Shown one piece after another: positions 14,775 through 25,800 of a stretch of 64,000 nucleotides of DNA (within the stretch, counting starts at the first letter, position 1; each line of letters begins with the position of its first letter). A model generated the notes under the pieces. That model did no database searches. It saw only the letters and a program-made list of their open reading frames with translations, and was not told the DNA's origin. Origin of the DNA: Ostreococcus mediterraneus (taxonomy: Eukaryota; Chlorophyta; Mamiellophyceae; Mamiellales; Bathycoccaceae). Where the stretch lies: the NCBI GenBank assembly GCA_012295225.1, contig WMKK01000022.1:186001-250000 (forward strand), in the 5' to 3' direction. The position numbers were made by a program, and so were the translations under genes.

Positions 14775-15448
14775 GAACGCACGTGCGCGTGTTCACGTCG
14801 TCGCGTCGTCGTCACAGGCGTGCTTTGACCGTCGGAAACTCACGCGCGCGAATCGTCCATCGTCGTCGGAAGTTTCCAGCCGCCAAAACGTCGGAAGTTT
14901 TTTGAATTCAAAATCAACGTGTCGCGTGTTTGATTATTATTTTACACATGATATGGATATCATACACCTAAAGTATTGACAACACACACCCGATGTGGTT
15001 CTGATAAAATCGGCTGTGTAGGGCGAGTTGGGCTTGCGACTCTACATGGGAATTATTTCACTTTGTTATGCCTAACGGGCTGCAGCCGTACAATGATATG
15101 CCTCTGATAGACTATTCGTGCATACATTATGAGACACACCCGCGGCACAACCCTAACCGTCCGCCGCCGCCGGTCTCTGCGTGGTACACGACCGCGTACG
15201 CCATGATAGATTCAACGACGCGCGCGCTTGCATGCGTCCGCGCGTCTGTCGTCGTCGTCGTACACGCGTGATGCTGTTTCCCCAGACGTCGCCGTCGTCG
15301 GAATCGTCCCAACACAGGTCGACATCGTCTCCGAGCGATGTGGGGCCAAGGCCATGACCCAATACTTTAGTACACTATACCACTATATAATACAATAATT
15401 ACAACCATACATAGCACATATTCCATTAAAGTATGAACATCACACGCA
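14775..15448. other. Upstream region of BspA copy 2, no supported gene
   Basis: Near-identical to 4683-5345 up to about 15340, then shares the CGATGTGGGGCCAAGGCC motif and a TTAGTACACTATACCACTATATAATAC-like patch (in parts) with 22740-22800 and 37710-37770. Presumed promoter DNA of the BspA gene; nothing else seen. Confidence 0.5.
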
Positions 15449-15456
15449 CCCCGCGC

Positions 15457-16885
15457 CTGTGTTGGCGGTATGTATATGTACGAATGGTATGTAGATGTAT
15501 ATGTACGTACATATGTAGGATGTACGCCCCGGGGGCGTGCATATGGCCATGGAAAAACGACTTTTATGCGGGGCATGATTTTTAGAAATACATTGATACT
15601 CTAATAATTACGTAAGTACTGGACGAAATGACTGGCCATTTTAAGGTACGCGACGAGGGGTGGCTAGGGTTCAGAAATAAGGGTTTACCCGGCCAGTCCG
15701 GTTGAACGCACAAATTAAGGGACCGAGAGGGTTTAGGGGCTAGACCCTAATTTTCTCATTTCTTGAGTTATGACTCGTCACGAGTCTCTATCAGCGAGGA
15801 AATGCACACTTCATCGGTGCGCGCGCCAGCGCGAGTGAATTCTTTCGCGACACATGCAATCATCAATATATTTTACTCATCCGTGCGCGTTTTCGCGCGC
15901 AACGGTGCACAGACGACGAGCAAAAGTTGCCCGAATGTGTCATTTTTCAACCATTCATGCGATGAGTCCCTATTTTGCTTCGAGTCGTGAACGGTCGAAT
16001 TGTGCGAAATGCGTCGACGCATAGCCGACCCACCTGCGCGAAGCTGCCAAGAGTAAGCAATGCACCACGCGTATACACTCGATTTGCGTGCATGCGCGAA
16101 AATTCAGCTCGATCGAGGCGTTTTCGACGCGCTGACGCGCCCTTACATGTACGACATTTTCAGCAATTTTGGCCATTTTTCAGTCATTTTCAGTCATTTT
16201 CAGTCATTTTGGCTGTAAGTGACTGTTATAAATGTTACAACTGCGTCGCACGTGCGAGCGCGTTGATGCTGAAAAAACGCTCAAGTGACATGTGGCGCAT
16301 ACATCACGTCGTGTATTAGTTTGCAGTGGCAGCTTCGCGCAGATGGGTCGGCTATGCGTCGACGCATTTTGTAACATGTCACCGTTCACGACTCAAAGCA
16401 AAATAGGGACTCGTCGCAAAATTGACGAAAAGTGGCATTTTGGACTGACAAAAGTGGCATTTGGAGTGACTTTCGCGCGTCGTCTGTGCGTTTTTGCGCG
16501 CGAAAACGCGCAAAGATGAGTAAAATGTATTGATGATTGCATGCATTGCGAAAGAATCCACTCGCGCTGGCGCGCGCACCGATGAAGTGTACATTTCCTC
16601 ACCGATAGGGACTCGTGACGAGTTATAACTCGTTGCATGAAAAGTTAGGGTTTAGACTCCTAAACCCTCACGGTCCCTTAATTTGTGCGTTCAACCGGAC
16701 TGCGGCGCATGTTTACACGGCCGGTGCGCAAAACACTCGTACTTAACATCATATGTACGCTATGTATCACTCAAGCGGTATATTACATAAGCTTATTATG
16801 TGTTAAGTATGGTATGCACGCGTATGCAGGCCGGGCCTACATATGTAGGATGTACGCCCCTAGTATGCTGTTTCGGCCAACGCAG
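15457..16885. mobile_element. M8 element, copy a (8-bp TSD type), interrupted
   Basis: Ends CTGTGTTGGCGG (15457) and GGCCAACGCAG (to 16885) are inverted to each other. Flanks CCCCGCGC and CCCCGCGT agree at 7 of 8 bases. Interior text (TTTTATGCGGGGCATGATTT, GACGAGGGGT..., TATTACATAAGCTTATTATG) matches the other M8 copies at 38.1, 46.7 and 56.4 kb. It was inserted in the leader of array A, and a 1009-bp foldback element (15694-16702) was later inserted in it. No coding capacity; a non-autonomous element, possibly hAT-related because of the 8-bp duplication. Confidence 0.8.
15694..16702. mobile_element. Foldback element nested in M8 copy a
   Basis: Almost the whole 1009 bp is one long imperfect inverted repeat. 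It starts CAGTCCGGTTGAACGCACAA and ends with the complement; the arms continue through GGGTTTAGG..., the ACGAGTC motif, CATCGGTGCGCGCGCCAGCG and CGTCGACGCATAGCCGACCC toward a centre near 16150-16250. The middle holds three tandem TTTTCAGTCA units (about 16171-16205). Comparison with uninterrupted M8 copies (CCCGGCGCATG) shows a 3-4 bp CGG(C) duplication. No transposase; mobilised in trans if at all. Confidence 0.85.
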
Positions 16886-16889
16886 CCCC

Positions 16890-17144
16890 GCGTGGTGTCG
16901 CCGCTGATTTCTCCCACGACGCTTGTGAACGCTCTTCTGGTCACGCGATGTGCGAGCGCGTTGTTGTGGTGTGTATATATATATGTCATAGCGTCAAAGA
17001 TGGGACGCACAAGTGTCATGCCACCGCTGCACGCGGCGTCGGTGTGCGCGGGCATCGTCGGCGTCGATCTCGGGTTCTTCAAGCGCGCGTCGGTTGTGGC
17101 GTTGGGCTTCGCGTCGAGAACGCGCTGAGCGAAAAGGTACGACA
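16890..17144 (+). repeat. Leader module of array A (DNMT motif-I-like)
   Basis: Homologous to leaders at 5380, 26140 and 56845. Plus-strand text near 17011-17128 encodes LHAASVCAGIVGVDLGFF, a diverged form of the SxFTGIGGGDLGFFARAG peptide seen in the leaders at 26.3 and 56.96 kb. It runs directly into the first satellite unit. Confidence 0.7.
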
Positions 17145-18854
17145 GGTCTCTGTGTGGTTTCCATGTCGTGTGGTCTTTCTCAAGGCGCGCCATCTCGACG
17201 CGCACACGTGCACGCTGATGCGTATACGTGATTCCACCGCGTGGTCACCCGCGCGCACGCGTAGGTGCCTCGCATATACGAGTTGGTGTGTCGGAATGTG
17301 GACCCTCGACGAAGCCGTCACGCGCGCCGCCGCCGGTCTCTGTGTGGTTTCAATGTCGTGTGGTCTTTCTCAAGGCGCGCAATCTCGACGCACAAGCGTG
17401 CACTGCAATGCGTATACGTGATTCCACGGCGTGGTGACCCGCGCGCACGCATAGGCTTCTCGCACGTGCGAGTTGGTGTGTCCACATGTGGACCCTAGAC
17501 GAAGCCGTCGCGCGCGTCCCCGACGGTCTCTGTGTGGTTTCAATGTCGTGTGGTCTTTCTCCAGGCGCGCAATCTCGACGCGCACGCGTGCACGATAGTG
17601 TGAACGTGCAATTCCACCGCGTGGTGACCCGCGCGCACACGCGGGTGCCGCGCACGTGCGAGTTGGTGTGCCCAAATGTGGACCCTAGACGAAGTCGTCG
17701 CGCGCGTCCCCGCCGGTCTCTGCGTGGTTTCAATGTCGTGTGGTCTTTCGCAAGGCGCGCAATCTCGACGCGCATAGGTGCACTGCAATGTGTATACGTG
17801 ATTCCACCGCGTGGTTACACGCGCGCACGCGCGGGTGCCGCGCACGTGCGAGTTGGTGTGCCCAAATGTGGACCCTAGACGAAGCCGTCGCGCGCGTCCC
17901 CGTCGGTCTCTGTGTGGTTTCAATGTCGCGTGGTCTTTCTCAAAGCGCGCAATCTCGACGCGGTTAGGTGCACTGTAATGCGTATACGTGATTCCAACGC
18001 GTGGTGACCCGCGCGCACGCATAGGCTTCTCGCACGTGCGAGTTGGTGTGCCCAAATGTGGACCCTAGACGAAGCCGTCGCGCGCGTCCCCGTCGGTCTC
18101 TGTGTGGCTTCAATGTCGCGTGGTCTTTCTCAAAGCGCGCAATCTCGACGCGCATAGGTGCACTGCAATGTGTATACGTGATTCCACCGCGTGGTGACAC
18201 GCGCGCACGCATAGGCTTCTTGCACGTGCGAGTTGGTGTGCCCAAATGTGGACCCTAGACGAAGCCGTCGCGCGCGTCCCCGCCGGTCTCTGTGTGGTTT
18301 CAATGTCGCGTAGTCTTTCTCAAAGCGCGCAATCTTGACGCGTGCACGTGCACTGCAATGCGTATACGTGATTCCAACGCGTGGTGACCCGCGCGCACGC
18401 ATAGGCTTCTCGCACGTGCGAGTTGGTGTGCCCAAATGTGGACCCTAGACGAAGCCGTCGCGCGCGTCCCCGTCGGTCTCTGTGTGGCTTCAATGTCGCG
18501 TGGTCTTTCTCAAAGCGCGCAATCTCGACGCGCATAGGTGCACTGCAATGTGTATACGTGATTCCACCGCGTGGTGACACGCGCGCACGCATAGGCTTCT
18601 TGCACGTGCGAGTTGGTGTGCCCAAATGTGGACCCTAGACGAAGCCGTCGCGCGCGTCCCCGCCGGTCTCTGTGTGGTTTCAATGTCGTGTGGTCTTTCT
18701 CAAGGCGCGCAATCTCGACGCGCATAGGTGCACTGCAATGCGTATACGTGATTCCAACGCGTGGTGACCCGCGCTCACGCGCGGGTGCCGCGCATGTGCG
18801 AGTTGTTGTGTCCACATGTGGACCCTAGACGAAGCGGTCGCGTCGTCGCTGTCG
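17145..18854 (+). repeat. 190-bp satellite array A, 9 units
   Basis: Units begin GGTCTCTGTGTGGTTTCAAT at 17145, 17335, 17525, 17715, 17905, 18095, 18285, 18475 and 18665, exactly 190 bp apart. Each contains AAGGCGCGCAATCTCGACGC, GTATACGTGATTCCA and GTGGACCCTAGACGAAGCC. Because 190 is not a multiple of three, every frame shifts from unit to unit; the 70-130-residue open frames in both strands are products of GC-rich periodicity. Two units (from about 18000 and 18380) are nearly identical, showing local higher-order duplication. Confidence 0.95.
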
Positions 18855-18944
18855 CCGTCTCTGTGTAGTCCTATATTCGTGTCGTCGTCATTTGCGGCTT
18901 TAAGCGACCCAGGAGCGCGCACAATGTACAGTATTACATGTAAA

Positions 18945-19418
18945 CTACGTACTACCGGTCTTCGCACGTCTCCTCACGTGGCAGTCATTTGCTTTGTGTT
19001 GCCTTCGTCGTCGTTCCTCGTATAGCTTGTGCTTCGTCAAGCACGTCGTGCACGTCTTTCTATTTTCCAAAAAGTACGTCATCGCATCAAGATTATGCTT
19101 ACAACTCGAGCAGAACCTCTTCCCCCTGATTGACGTTCTATTCGTCACTCGCGTGCTACTTGGAAACTCTACTACCGCTCGGTCTTCGTCTCCTTCTTCG
19201 CACCGCGCGCGCTCGGCGTGGTTGTACGCGCTACTACCCTCGTGGTTTTCGAAGGAGTTATTTGTGACATCTCGCGTGCCGAGATCTTCGATACCATCCG
19301 CAGTGAACGTGCGCGTCTCATCGTCGCATAACAGAGCGGCGATCGCCGTCGTCGTCGTCGTCGCGGGCGTTTGCCGCATGCGCCTCGCTTTCCACCCCGA
19401 CGCCTCGTCTAGTTCCAC
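18945..19418 (-). CDS. CxxC zinc-finger protein, family member 1
   Basis: Small protein whose conserved part reads FCSSCKHNLDAMTYFLENRK, then TCTTCLTKHKLYEERRRRQ. That is a CxxC / about 18 residues / CxxC plus His-Lys and an Arg-rich tail, as in a Zn-binding, nucleic-acid-binding module; it resembles one half of an SBP zinc finger but no family is certain. Upstream of it are acidic, Thr- and Asn-rich stretches. Six relatives lie in this window (this one and 21.6, 30.3, 35.2, 53.0, 57.7 kb). The frame is open upstream of the first shared ATG (in RRMRQTP), so an upstream exon is possible. This copy has an extended C terminus (NDCHVRRRAKTGST) where the others stop after KAKD. A TATATATAT box lies at about 19541, on the 5' side of this minus-strand gene. 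Confidence 0.65.
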   Translation of the reverse strand: MELDEASGWKARRMRQTPATTTTTAIAALLCDDETRTFTADGIEDLGTRDVTNNSFENHEGSSAYNHAERARCEEGDEDRAVVEFPSSTRVTNRTSIRGKRFCSSCKHNLDAMTYFLENRKTCTTCLTKHKLYEERRRRQHKANDCHVRRRAKTGST

Positions 19419-19419
19419 C

Positions 19420-19794
19420 CGTTCGCACGTCTTCCGTGAGTGCGCGCGCGAAACCCGACGACGACGACAAGAAAACCGCGAGTTAGCGTAGATACCTCAC
19501 TGCTCGTTACCTAACACACTCACACACGCGCCCCGTACGTATATATATATGTACTCAACACTCGCGAGCTTCACAACTGTGTCCCGTAAGTCTCGTCGAG
19601 CGCGTGGTAGTGCGCGCGTTGCCCCGACCGCTCCCGCGCGCGTCGCAAAACACACAACGCACACACGCACAGCGCGATGACGTGGGTGCTCTCGCGGCGC
19701 ACGCACGCGCCCGTCTAACAACGCGCGCACGCGTGAGACAGATAGACACAGACACACAACACGTCGCTCGGTCGTCCATCGGCTCGTCGTCGGG
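19420..19794 (-). promoter_or_regulatory. Shared 5' region of the zinc-finger gene family
   Basis: CACACGCGCCCCGTACGTATATATATATG, cut into its parts, recurs before each zinc-finger copy (30850, 53580, 58265 and, diverged, 22230). The TATATATA core and distance to the gene suggest a promoter. A CACGCACGCGC-rich tract follows, then AGACAGATAGACACAGACAC. Function is inferred from conserved position only. Confidence 0.45.
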
Positions 19795-21545
19795 TTGATT
19801 CCAATTCGGACAATCGGACGAGGGTTTTCAGCTTATTTTCTTGTTTATTATGAATGGAATGTACATATTATATGCGTTCTTCAAATGCTATGTATGTATA
19901 TAGAGATAGATATAAATGGTACACGCGGTATACCGTTATATACCCATATACTATGTATCTGAGTGGTCGCCGATCTGCGCAGGGCAAAGCTCGAGATATC
20001 TGGGTCTACCTGTTGGCGCAAATTTTGATATTCAACTGTTTCCAATAAAAGCATTGAGTTCATGTGATGATGTACTCATGGTACTGGCATCATCGCTGTG
20101 TTTGTGAATCTGGCAATTATCTCCTCAAAATTGTTGCAGTAAATCGCGTTGTGATTCTTCATCTGTTCAACTAGCGCATACATGAGTTGTCTCAAAAGTG
20201 TTCATCGTTTGGACTTGAATCAAGACAGATACTAATTTGTTGATGCTGGATCTATCATCATATTTGAATTCAATCTACCGGTACCGGTAATTCTTGGTTT
20301 GTGCATGTTTTCTTTTGGGACAGGATACAACACATGTAATATCTCAAATGGATACTTGTGAGAAAGATAGATTTTTCTCCCCCCCTGTTATTTCTGCGAC
20401 GATCGCGTAAGCAACATGTTTCGCAGTCTGATACCGGTACACGACTTGTACAGTATAGTCTTTATATAGCTGAATGTCTGTAATCCAGCTATTTATGATG
20501 GCAGTTTGAATTTGCTTTGCACAGATGTGACCAAAAGAAACAGCAACGATTTATGTTTTTCAGAAATCGATTCAGCTGCTTGATGCACATTGGTACAGCT
20601 GCAATATTTCAAACAAGAATGTTCTTTTGATTCATCACGATTATCATTGTGGAGATGCACCCTAATCAGTTCATCTTTTAATTGTGCTTGAACAGTTCTC
20701 AATTTACCTTCTTCAGCGTCTTTGATGGTAAAAGTATACTTGTTGTCTTGCATGTTGCATGAGCACCCTTTGCAATTTTGGAAAATGTGTGATAACGTTC
20801 TCTGTTGTTTATGTTATTGTTCAGTAGACATTCACTTGAAAATGTGAATATTCGATTGTCCACATCTTTCATTTTGACGGAAAACTTGTAGCGCTCTATA
20901 GTTCTTCAGAGTCACCAGCGAGTATCGTTACAGTCGACGTTGACGAATTTAGAATCTTTATCAGCTCAAGGTATTGGTGCATTTATTAGGATTCATTACA
21001 TGAATTGTTCTACATCAGGTAGCAGTGTCTAATTCCAAAGTTGGTATGATATTTACCGCTGTTAATCCATCCATCTTTTGTTGAACCTCAATGATTCACT
21101 CTAGAGCTTTATACAGTAACGCTTCAATGTCAAACTTAAAGTGACCTTGCCTTCATCTTCAATTTTCTTTGCAGCTCCTTTTCATTTCTTGAATCTTGAA
21201 ACAAGCATGTGTGTCCAATAATTCTGCATATCCGGGCAAAAACATACAGGTTTTTGCCTTCTTTTCAAACTTCTTGACTTTGGTCTGATTCACCTTTTCT
21301 TTGGATACCGGAGAATGTTCCTTCTTTCTCTTATTATTGGAATCCTTCTCTTCTATTGAACGGTTTTGAGCCTCTGTGTTTGCCGCCGGTGCCTATTCAT
21401 TCACATCATCGAATTTCAACACAATACCCTTCTTACCGTATAAGTCGTTGACTTGAATAAAGACCTGACCGACATACAAACTTCTTCTGTTGTGTAGTAG
21501 TCGATTGTTCCTCTTAAGGAATGCGAGCGGCGGGTATATACTATT
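19795..21545 (-). repeat. R-family repeat, longest copy (R2)
   Basis: AT-richer than its surroundings. Minus-strand pieces encode CKGCSCNMQDN-like (at 20753), IKDAEEGKLRTVQAQLKDEL, RVHLHNDNRDESKEHSCLKY, MSISSHEL and, further 5' (about 21300-21200), KVKKFEKKAKTCMFLPGY. Related text occurs at 10764, 31183, 53845 and 62735; the KAKTCMFLP segment is also at 61138-61182 as a 45-bp near-identical scrap. I recognise no family. The coding text is broken across frames. ACCGGTAC palindromes recur in it (about 20278, 20434). Confidence 0.65.
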
Positions 21546-21645
21546 AATGTCTTGTTTGTGTTGGTACCGGTAATATGGCAATGAAAACTACTCTTCGCGT
21601 GTACTACAATCCCATCGTCGTAGGTGGAAAGACGACATCTACTGT

Positions 21646-22176
21646 TTACGCTTTTGCCTCGTTTCGGTGTCGCTTGCGTCGGCGTCTCTCGTACAGTTTG
21701 TGCTTCTTCAGGCACGCCGTACACGTCTTTCTATGTTCCATGAAACACGTCGCTCCGTCCAGGTAGTTCTTACAACTTGTACAAAATTTCTTCTTCTTGA
21801 TTGGAGGTCTGACCGTTATTGGTCGACTACTCGGCAACTCTGTTGTCGTTTGATTTGACAGTATATCGTCTTGACACAGACGGCACAGCGTGCGGTCGTC
21901 GTCGCGAAACGCGTTGTTGCTCGGTGAACGTCTACCGACGTCAAAGTCATCGAAGACGTTATCCATGATACCTAACGCAACGACATCTTCGATATCATCT
22001 GCAAACGTGCGCGTATGCGTATTATTGTTGCATAACGGCACGGCGGCCGCAGACGCTTTCGGCGTCGTAAACGTTTGCTGCCGCATATTTCTCGTTTTCC
22101 ACCCCCGACGCCTGGTTCCCCCCGTTTGCATGAATGCACGTGCGAAATCCGACGACGACGACAACGACGACGACAA
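21646..22176 (-). CDS. CxxC zinc-finger protein, family member 2 (divergent)
   Basis: Same layout as the other members but clearly diverged: KKFCTSCKNYLDGATCFMEH, then RKTCTACLKKHKLYERRRRK, with a basic tail RHRNEAKA. It has a second Cys pair upstream (LCRLCQDD) that the others lack. The N terminus starts near MQTGGTRRRGWKTRNMRQ; a Ser-rich frame continues upstream. Its divergence suggests a long-lived subfamily rather than a passive copy. Role unknown; the Zn-ribbon-like module and basic tail suggest nucleic-acid binding. Confidence 0.65.
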   Translation of the reverse strand: MSSSLSSSSDFARAFMQTGGTRRRGWKTRNMRQQTFTTPKASAAAVPLCNNNTHTRTFADDIEDVVALGIMDNVFDDFDVGRRSPSNNAFRDDDRTLCRLCQDDILSNQTTTELPSSRPITVRPPIKKKKFCTSCKNYLDGATCFMEHRKTCTACLKKHKLYERRRRKRHRNEAKA

Positions 22177-22199
22177 TAGTACCGCACGTTAGCGTAGAT

Positions 22200-22828
22200 G
22201 CCTCACTGTTCGTTACCTATCGAATTCACACACGCGCCCCGTACGTTTGCACGTCGCACGCGCCACGACTGTATACAAAGTCTCCTGGAGCGAGTAGCGA
22301 GTAAATGATAGCGCGCGTCGCCCCGACCGCTCCCGCGCGCGTCACAAAACACACGACGCACGTATGCACACACGGCGTGGCGCGCAGCACCTGAACGCAG
22401 GTACTCGCGGCGCACGCACGCGCTCGTCTGACCACGCGCACACGCGTGCGAGACAGACGTCAGAGACAGACAGACACGACGCACAACACGACACCCAACC
22501 CAACTGAGAGTTGATGGATACGCGCGCGTAGCTTTCCGTTCCAAGGCTCGTCATCGGACAATCGGAAGGTTTTGTTCTCTACTCTGACCGGTAGACGGAC
22601 ACTACGAATGACCGCATGCACCATATAGATCCAACGGCACGCGCGCGCGTACGTCCGCGCGTCCGTGGTCATAATATGCGTCGGAAACCACAACGCGTCG
22701 GAAAACTTCCAACCAAAACGCGTCGTCGACGTCGTCGCCGAGCGATGTGGGGCCAAGGCCCGGCCCAATACTGTAGTACACTATCCACTATATAATTACA
22801 TGTAATTACAACCTTACATAGCATATAT
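22200..22828. repeat. Module P: 5' region of zinc-finger copy 2
   Basis: Almost the same text occurs at 37230-37790: AGTCTCCTGGAGCGAGTA, CAGACAGACACGAC, GAGAGTTGATGGATAC, GGAAGGTTTTGTTCTCTACT, GTGGTCATAATATGCGTCGG and GATGTGGGGCCAAGGCC. No gene. A TATATAAT patch ends it just before the transposon boundary at 22831. Confidence 0.6.
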
Positions 22829-22830
22829 TA

Positions 22831-25800
22831 CTAGGGTTTCCGAAAATAAAATATGACCGAAAATAATGAAATTAATTCACATCGACGCGCCACGACGTCG
22901 TCGCGCGTCACTCCGCGCCGCGCGCGCGCCAGTCCGGTGCGGGGTCGACCAAACTAGCCGTTGGGCGTGGTTTCCGACCGTTTGGATTCAAATTTAAACC
23001 TCAGCGCTCGCTGAACGGTGACCGTTGGAGGTAGATGTAGGCGTGAATCTTTGAGGCAGTTTTCGACGCGCATGGCTCCGCTTCGCGTGCGACGGAGCGA
23101 GTCTCCGACCGTCTCGACGGCACGGAAAGGTTCTAAGAAGTCTTCTTCGCAAACGAGAACGACGTTTACTGCACAAGATTCACCGGCGACGCTTGTTGAC
23201 GACGCGAAAGATGAGCACGCTCAGGTGACCCGAGACGCACGTGAAGTTGCAGTTGCAGTGCTCGCAAACAGACGCCGTACAGCGATTTCAGGTGGTGCCG
23301 AGCGAAAGATGAATGCTACTTCATTGTTTCTACACACCGCGAGCGCGGCGCGCGGTTTGGTGCGGCAGAACGCGTTCCTCAACCGCGTGAAGAGGATGAT
23401 GAACGACAACGCTGTGAAGCTCGAGGCGCGCAGTTTGGTCACAGAGGAGTGTGCTACGTGCGGTACCGACTCGGATGGATCGGAAAACACCGTACACTTC
23501 ATTGACGAACTCGCACGCACTCGTCATGAGGAGCGCGTACGCAATCCGCAGCCTTTCTTCGAGGAAGTGGTGCGCTCATTCAGCTGCGGTGAAATCACTG
23601 CGGCGCATGCTGTCGCAGAGTTGCAGCGCATCGGTGTTCGAGCGACACAGGCCTTTTTGAAGCGCGCAAAAACATGTCTCGTGTTCGGGGATAACATTCC
23701 GCACTATTCCGAGTGCGAAGACGGTCGTGGAAGGCCGGGTGTACTCAGCGAGCCGTACGAGCGTCAGCTCGCACACATGGTGAAGTATTACATTCGCATT
23801 GGTGTGCGCCTGAGTCAAAAAACTGTTCTATCCTGCGCCAAGAACTTCTATCGCGACGAACATAACGCTGATGCCCCCTCGAATGCGCTAGGGCCGGCGT
23901 GGTTCTATCGTTTCCTCGATCGCAACGGCATCGATACCACTCTGTATGACCCACTTGACACACTTCGAGTGAACTCTGCGACGGAGCACAACGTCAGAAA
24001 CTTCTACGAGCGCTTGGCGCGGACTGCAGTCAAACACGGCTTCGCGGAGTGGAATCCCGACTTTGACGAAAACGAACGATCGAGTCAGATGATTATGTGG
24101 GACGAGTCAAAGCTGCATCGCGTGTTCACCTTCGACGAAGCAAAGCTTTTGCTCGCCTACGAGAAAGGAGTGAGAGGTGTGCGCATCTTGACGATTAACG
24201 GGGAGGATAACCCGCGACCATCGGTGACAGCGAACGATTCGTTTGCAGCATCTGTGATGGGATGCCGGAACCTCGCTGGCGAGGCGCTGGCGCCGTACTT
24301 CGTTTGCAACAAGAACGCAGACGTTGCAGATGATTTCGACATTCCTGGAACCATCATGGACACCTCTACAGGAAAGCCGCAGGAGGCGCAATGGATACGA
24401 GGCACGTCAAAGGGATCGTTCGACGGGTTCCACTTTGCGACGTGGGTCATAGAACATCTTGTACCGTGTATCCCGAATGTGTCGCCGGAGAATCCGGCGA
24501 TCGTGATATGCGACGGACACTACGCGCACACCGTGGATGAAGTGCTTGACACATGCGCGGCGTTGGGGATTCTGATGGTTCTTCTTCCTCCGCATTGCAC
24601 GCATCTGTTGCAAGGAGAGGACCTCTACCACTTTGGCGTCTTCAAAGGTTCGTATCGCGTCGCGCGCGCAGAAGCTGAGGCGGCCATTCAGCTCGCCGCA
24701 GGTTGGTTTATCAAGATGCACACGCACGAGGGCGTCGCTGCTTCTTTCGGTCAGCGAGAGTTTTGGTACGCCGTCCGCGCTGCGTGGGAGGGCGCTTGGA
24801 CGAAAGAGGCTGTCGATAAAGGGTTGCGGATGCAAGGTCTAGTGCCTTTTAACCGTGCGCCATTGTGGAAGCACTTTCCGCAGCACGCGCGAGTCAAACC
24901 AGAGCGCTCCGTGCCCGACGCCGCGTCACTCGCTCAAGCTGCTGAGCGATGCGCGGAGCGCATGTCTATACCCGGAGCACCCGGACTGAGAGTGATTGCC
25001 GGCGGTGATCAATCTACTTTTGACATGACATTCGACGGCAGCGCTGAGGCGATCGCGCGCGCACCTTTGAATATGGATACGCTCGAGCGCTTGCTCGGGA
25101 AAGTTCAAAACACCAACTCAGAGTTGAGCGCTCAAGACACAGGCGTCATCAAACAACTCATCTTGGACGCGCAAAAGACAATCACCGGCAAACTAGTCGT
25201 TCCGAAGGCACGAAAACGGAAAACGCGCAGATATGACCTCGTTGATGAGGCGACTGCCGCGCGCGTCGAGGCAAACTTGGCAACGCTCAAAGCTGCTCAA
25301 GACAAACGAGTGAAGCGGAAGAAGAGAGAACATGACGCGGCGCAAGATAATTGCGATGCGCGGTTCACAGACAACTCGAAGGATATTGCTTTCGTTGACG
25401 AACTTCGCAGGTCGCTTGAAGAGACCGGTCGACTCGACAAGCCGCTTACAAGAGGTCAACTCATGATGGCGATGCGCGCAAAGCGAATTCCTCTGCCACA
25501 GGGACCGAACCTTGAGTTCTTGCGAAACAAGTTGAAGGAGGTCGATGAACAGCTTTATGATGCGAATATGGCCACAATCGCTCAATCGAATGATCAGCGA
25601 CACGAAAAGACTCGACCCGCGCAGTCGATGCCCGCCGAAACCATCTCATGAACGCAAATGTATCATTGACAGCAGACTACAGTTGCATGTTACAAACGCC
25701 CACGTCGCCGCGAGAACGGCGTCGGATCCATGCGAGAAGCACCGAAACGAAGGAAAATAATGTTTAGTACGCGTCCACCAAGTTTAGGCGCCTATAGCGA

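Noticed and set aside
17145-18854. CRISPR-like regular repeats
   Set aside because: Units are 190 bp with no unique spacers, and the surrounding genes are eukaryotic with spliceosomal introns.
19795-21545. Calling the R family an LTR retroelement or Polinton
   Set aside because: No terminal repeats, reverse transcriptase, integrase, protease, capsid or polymerase motif was seen; the family is left unassigned.
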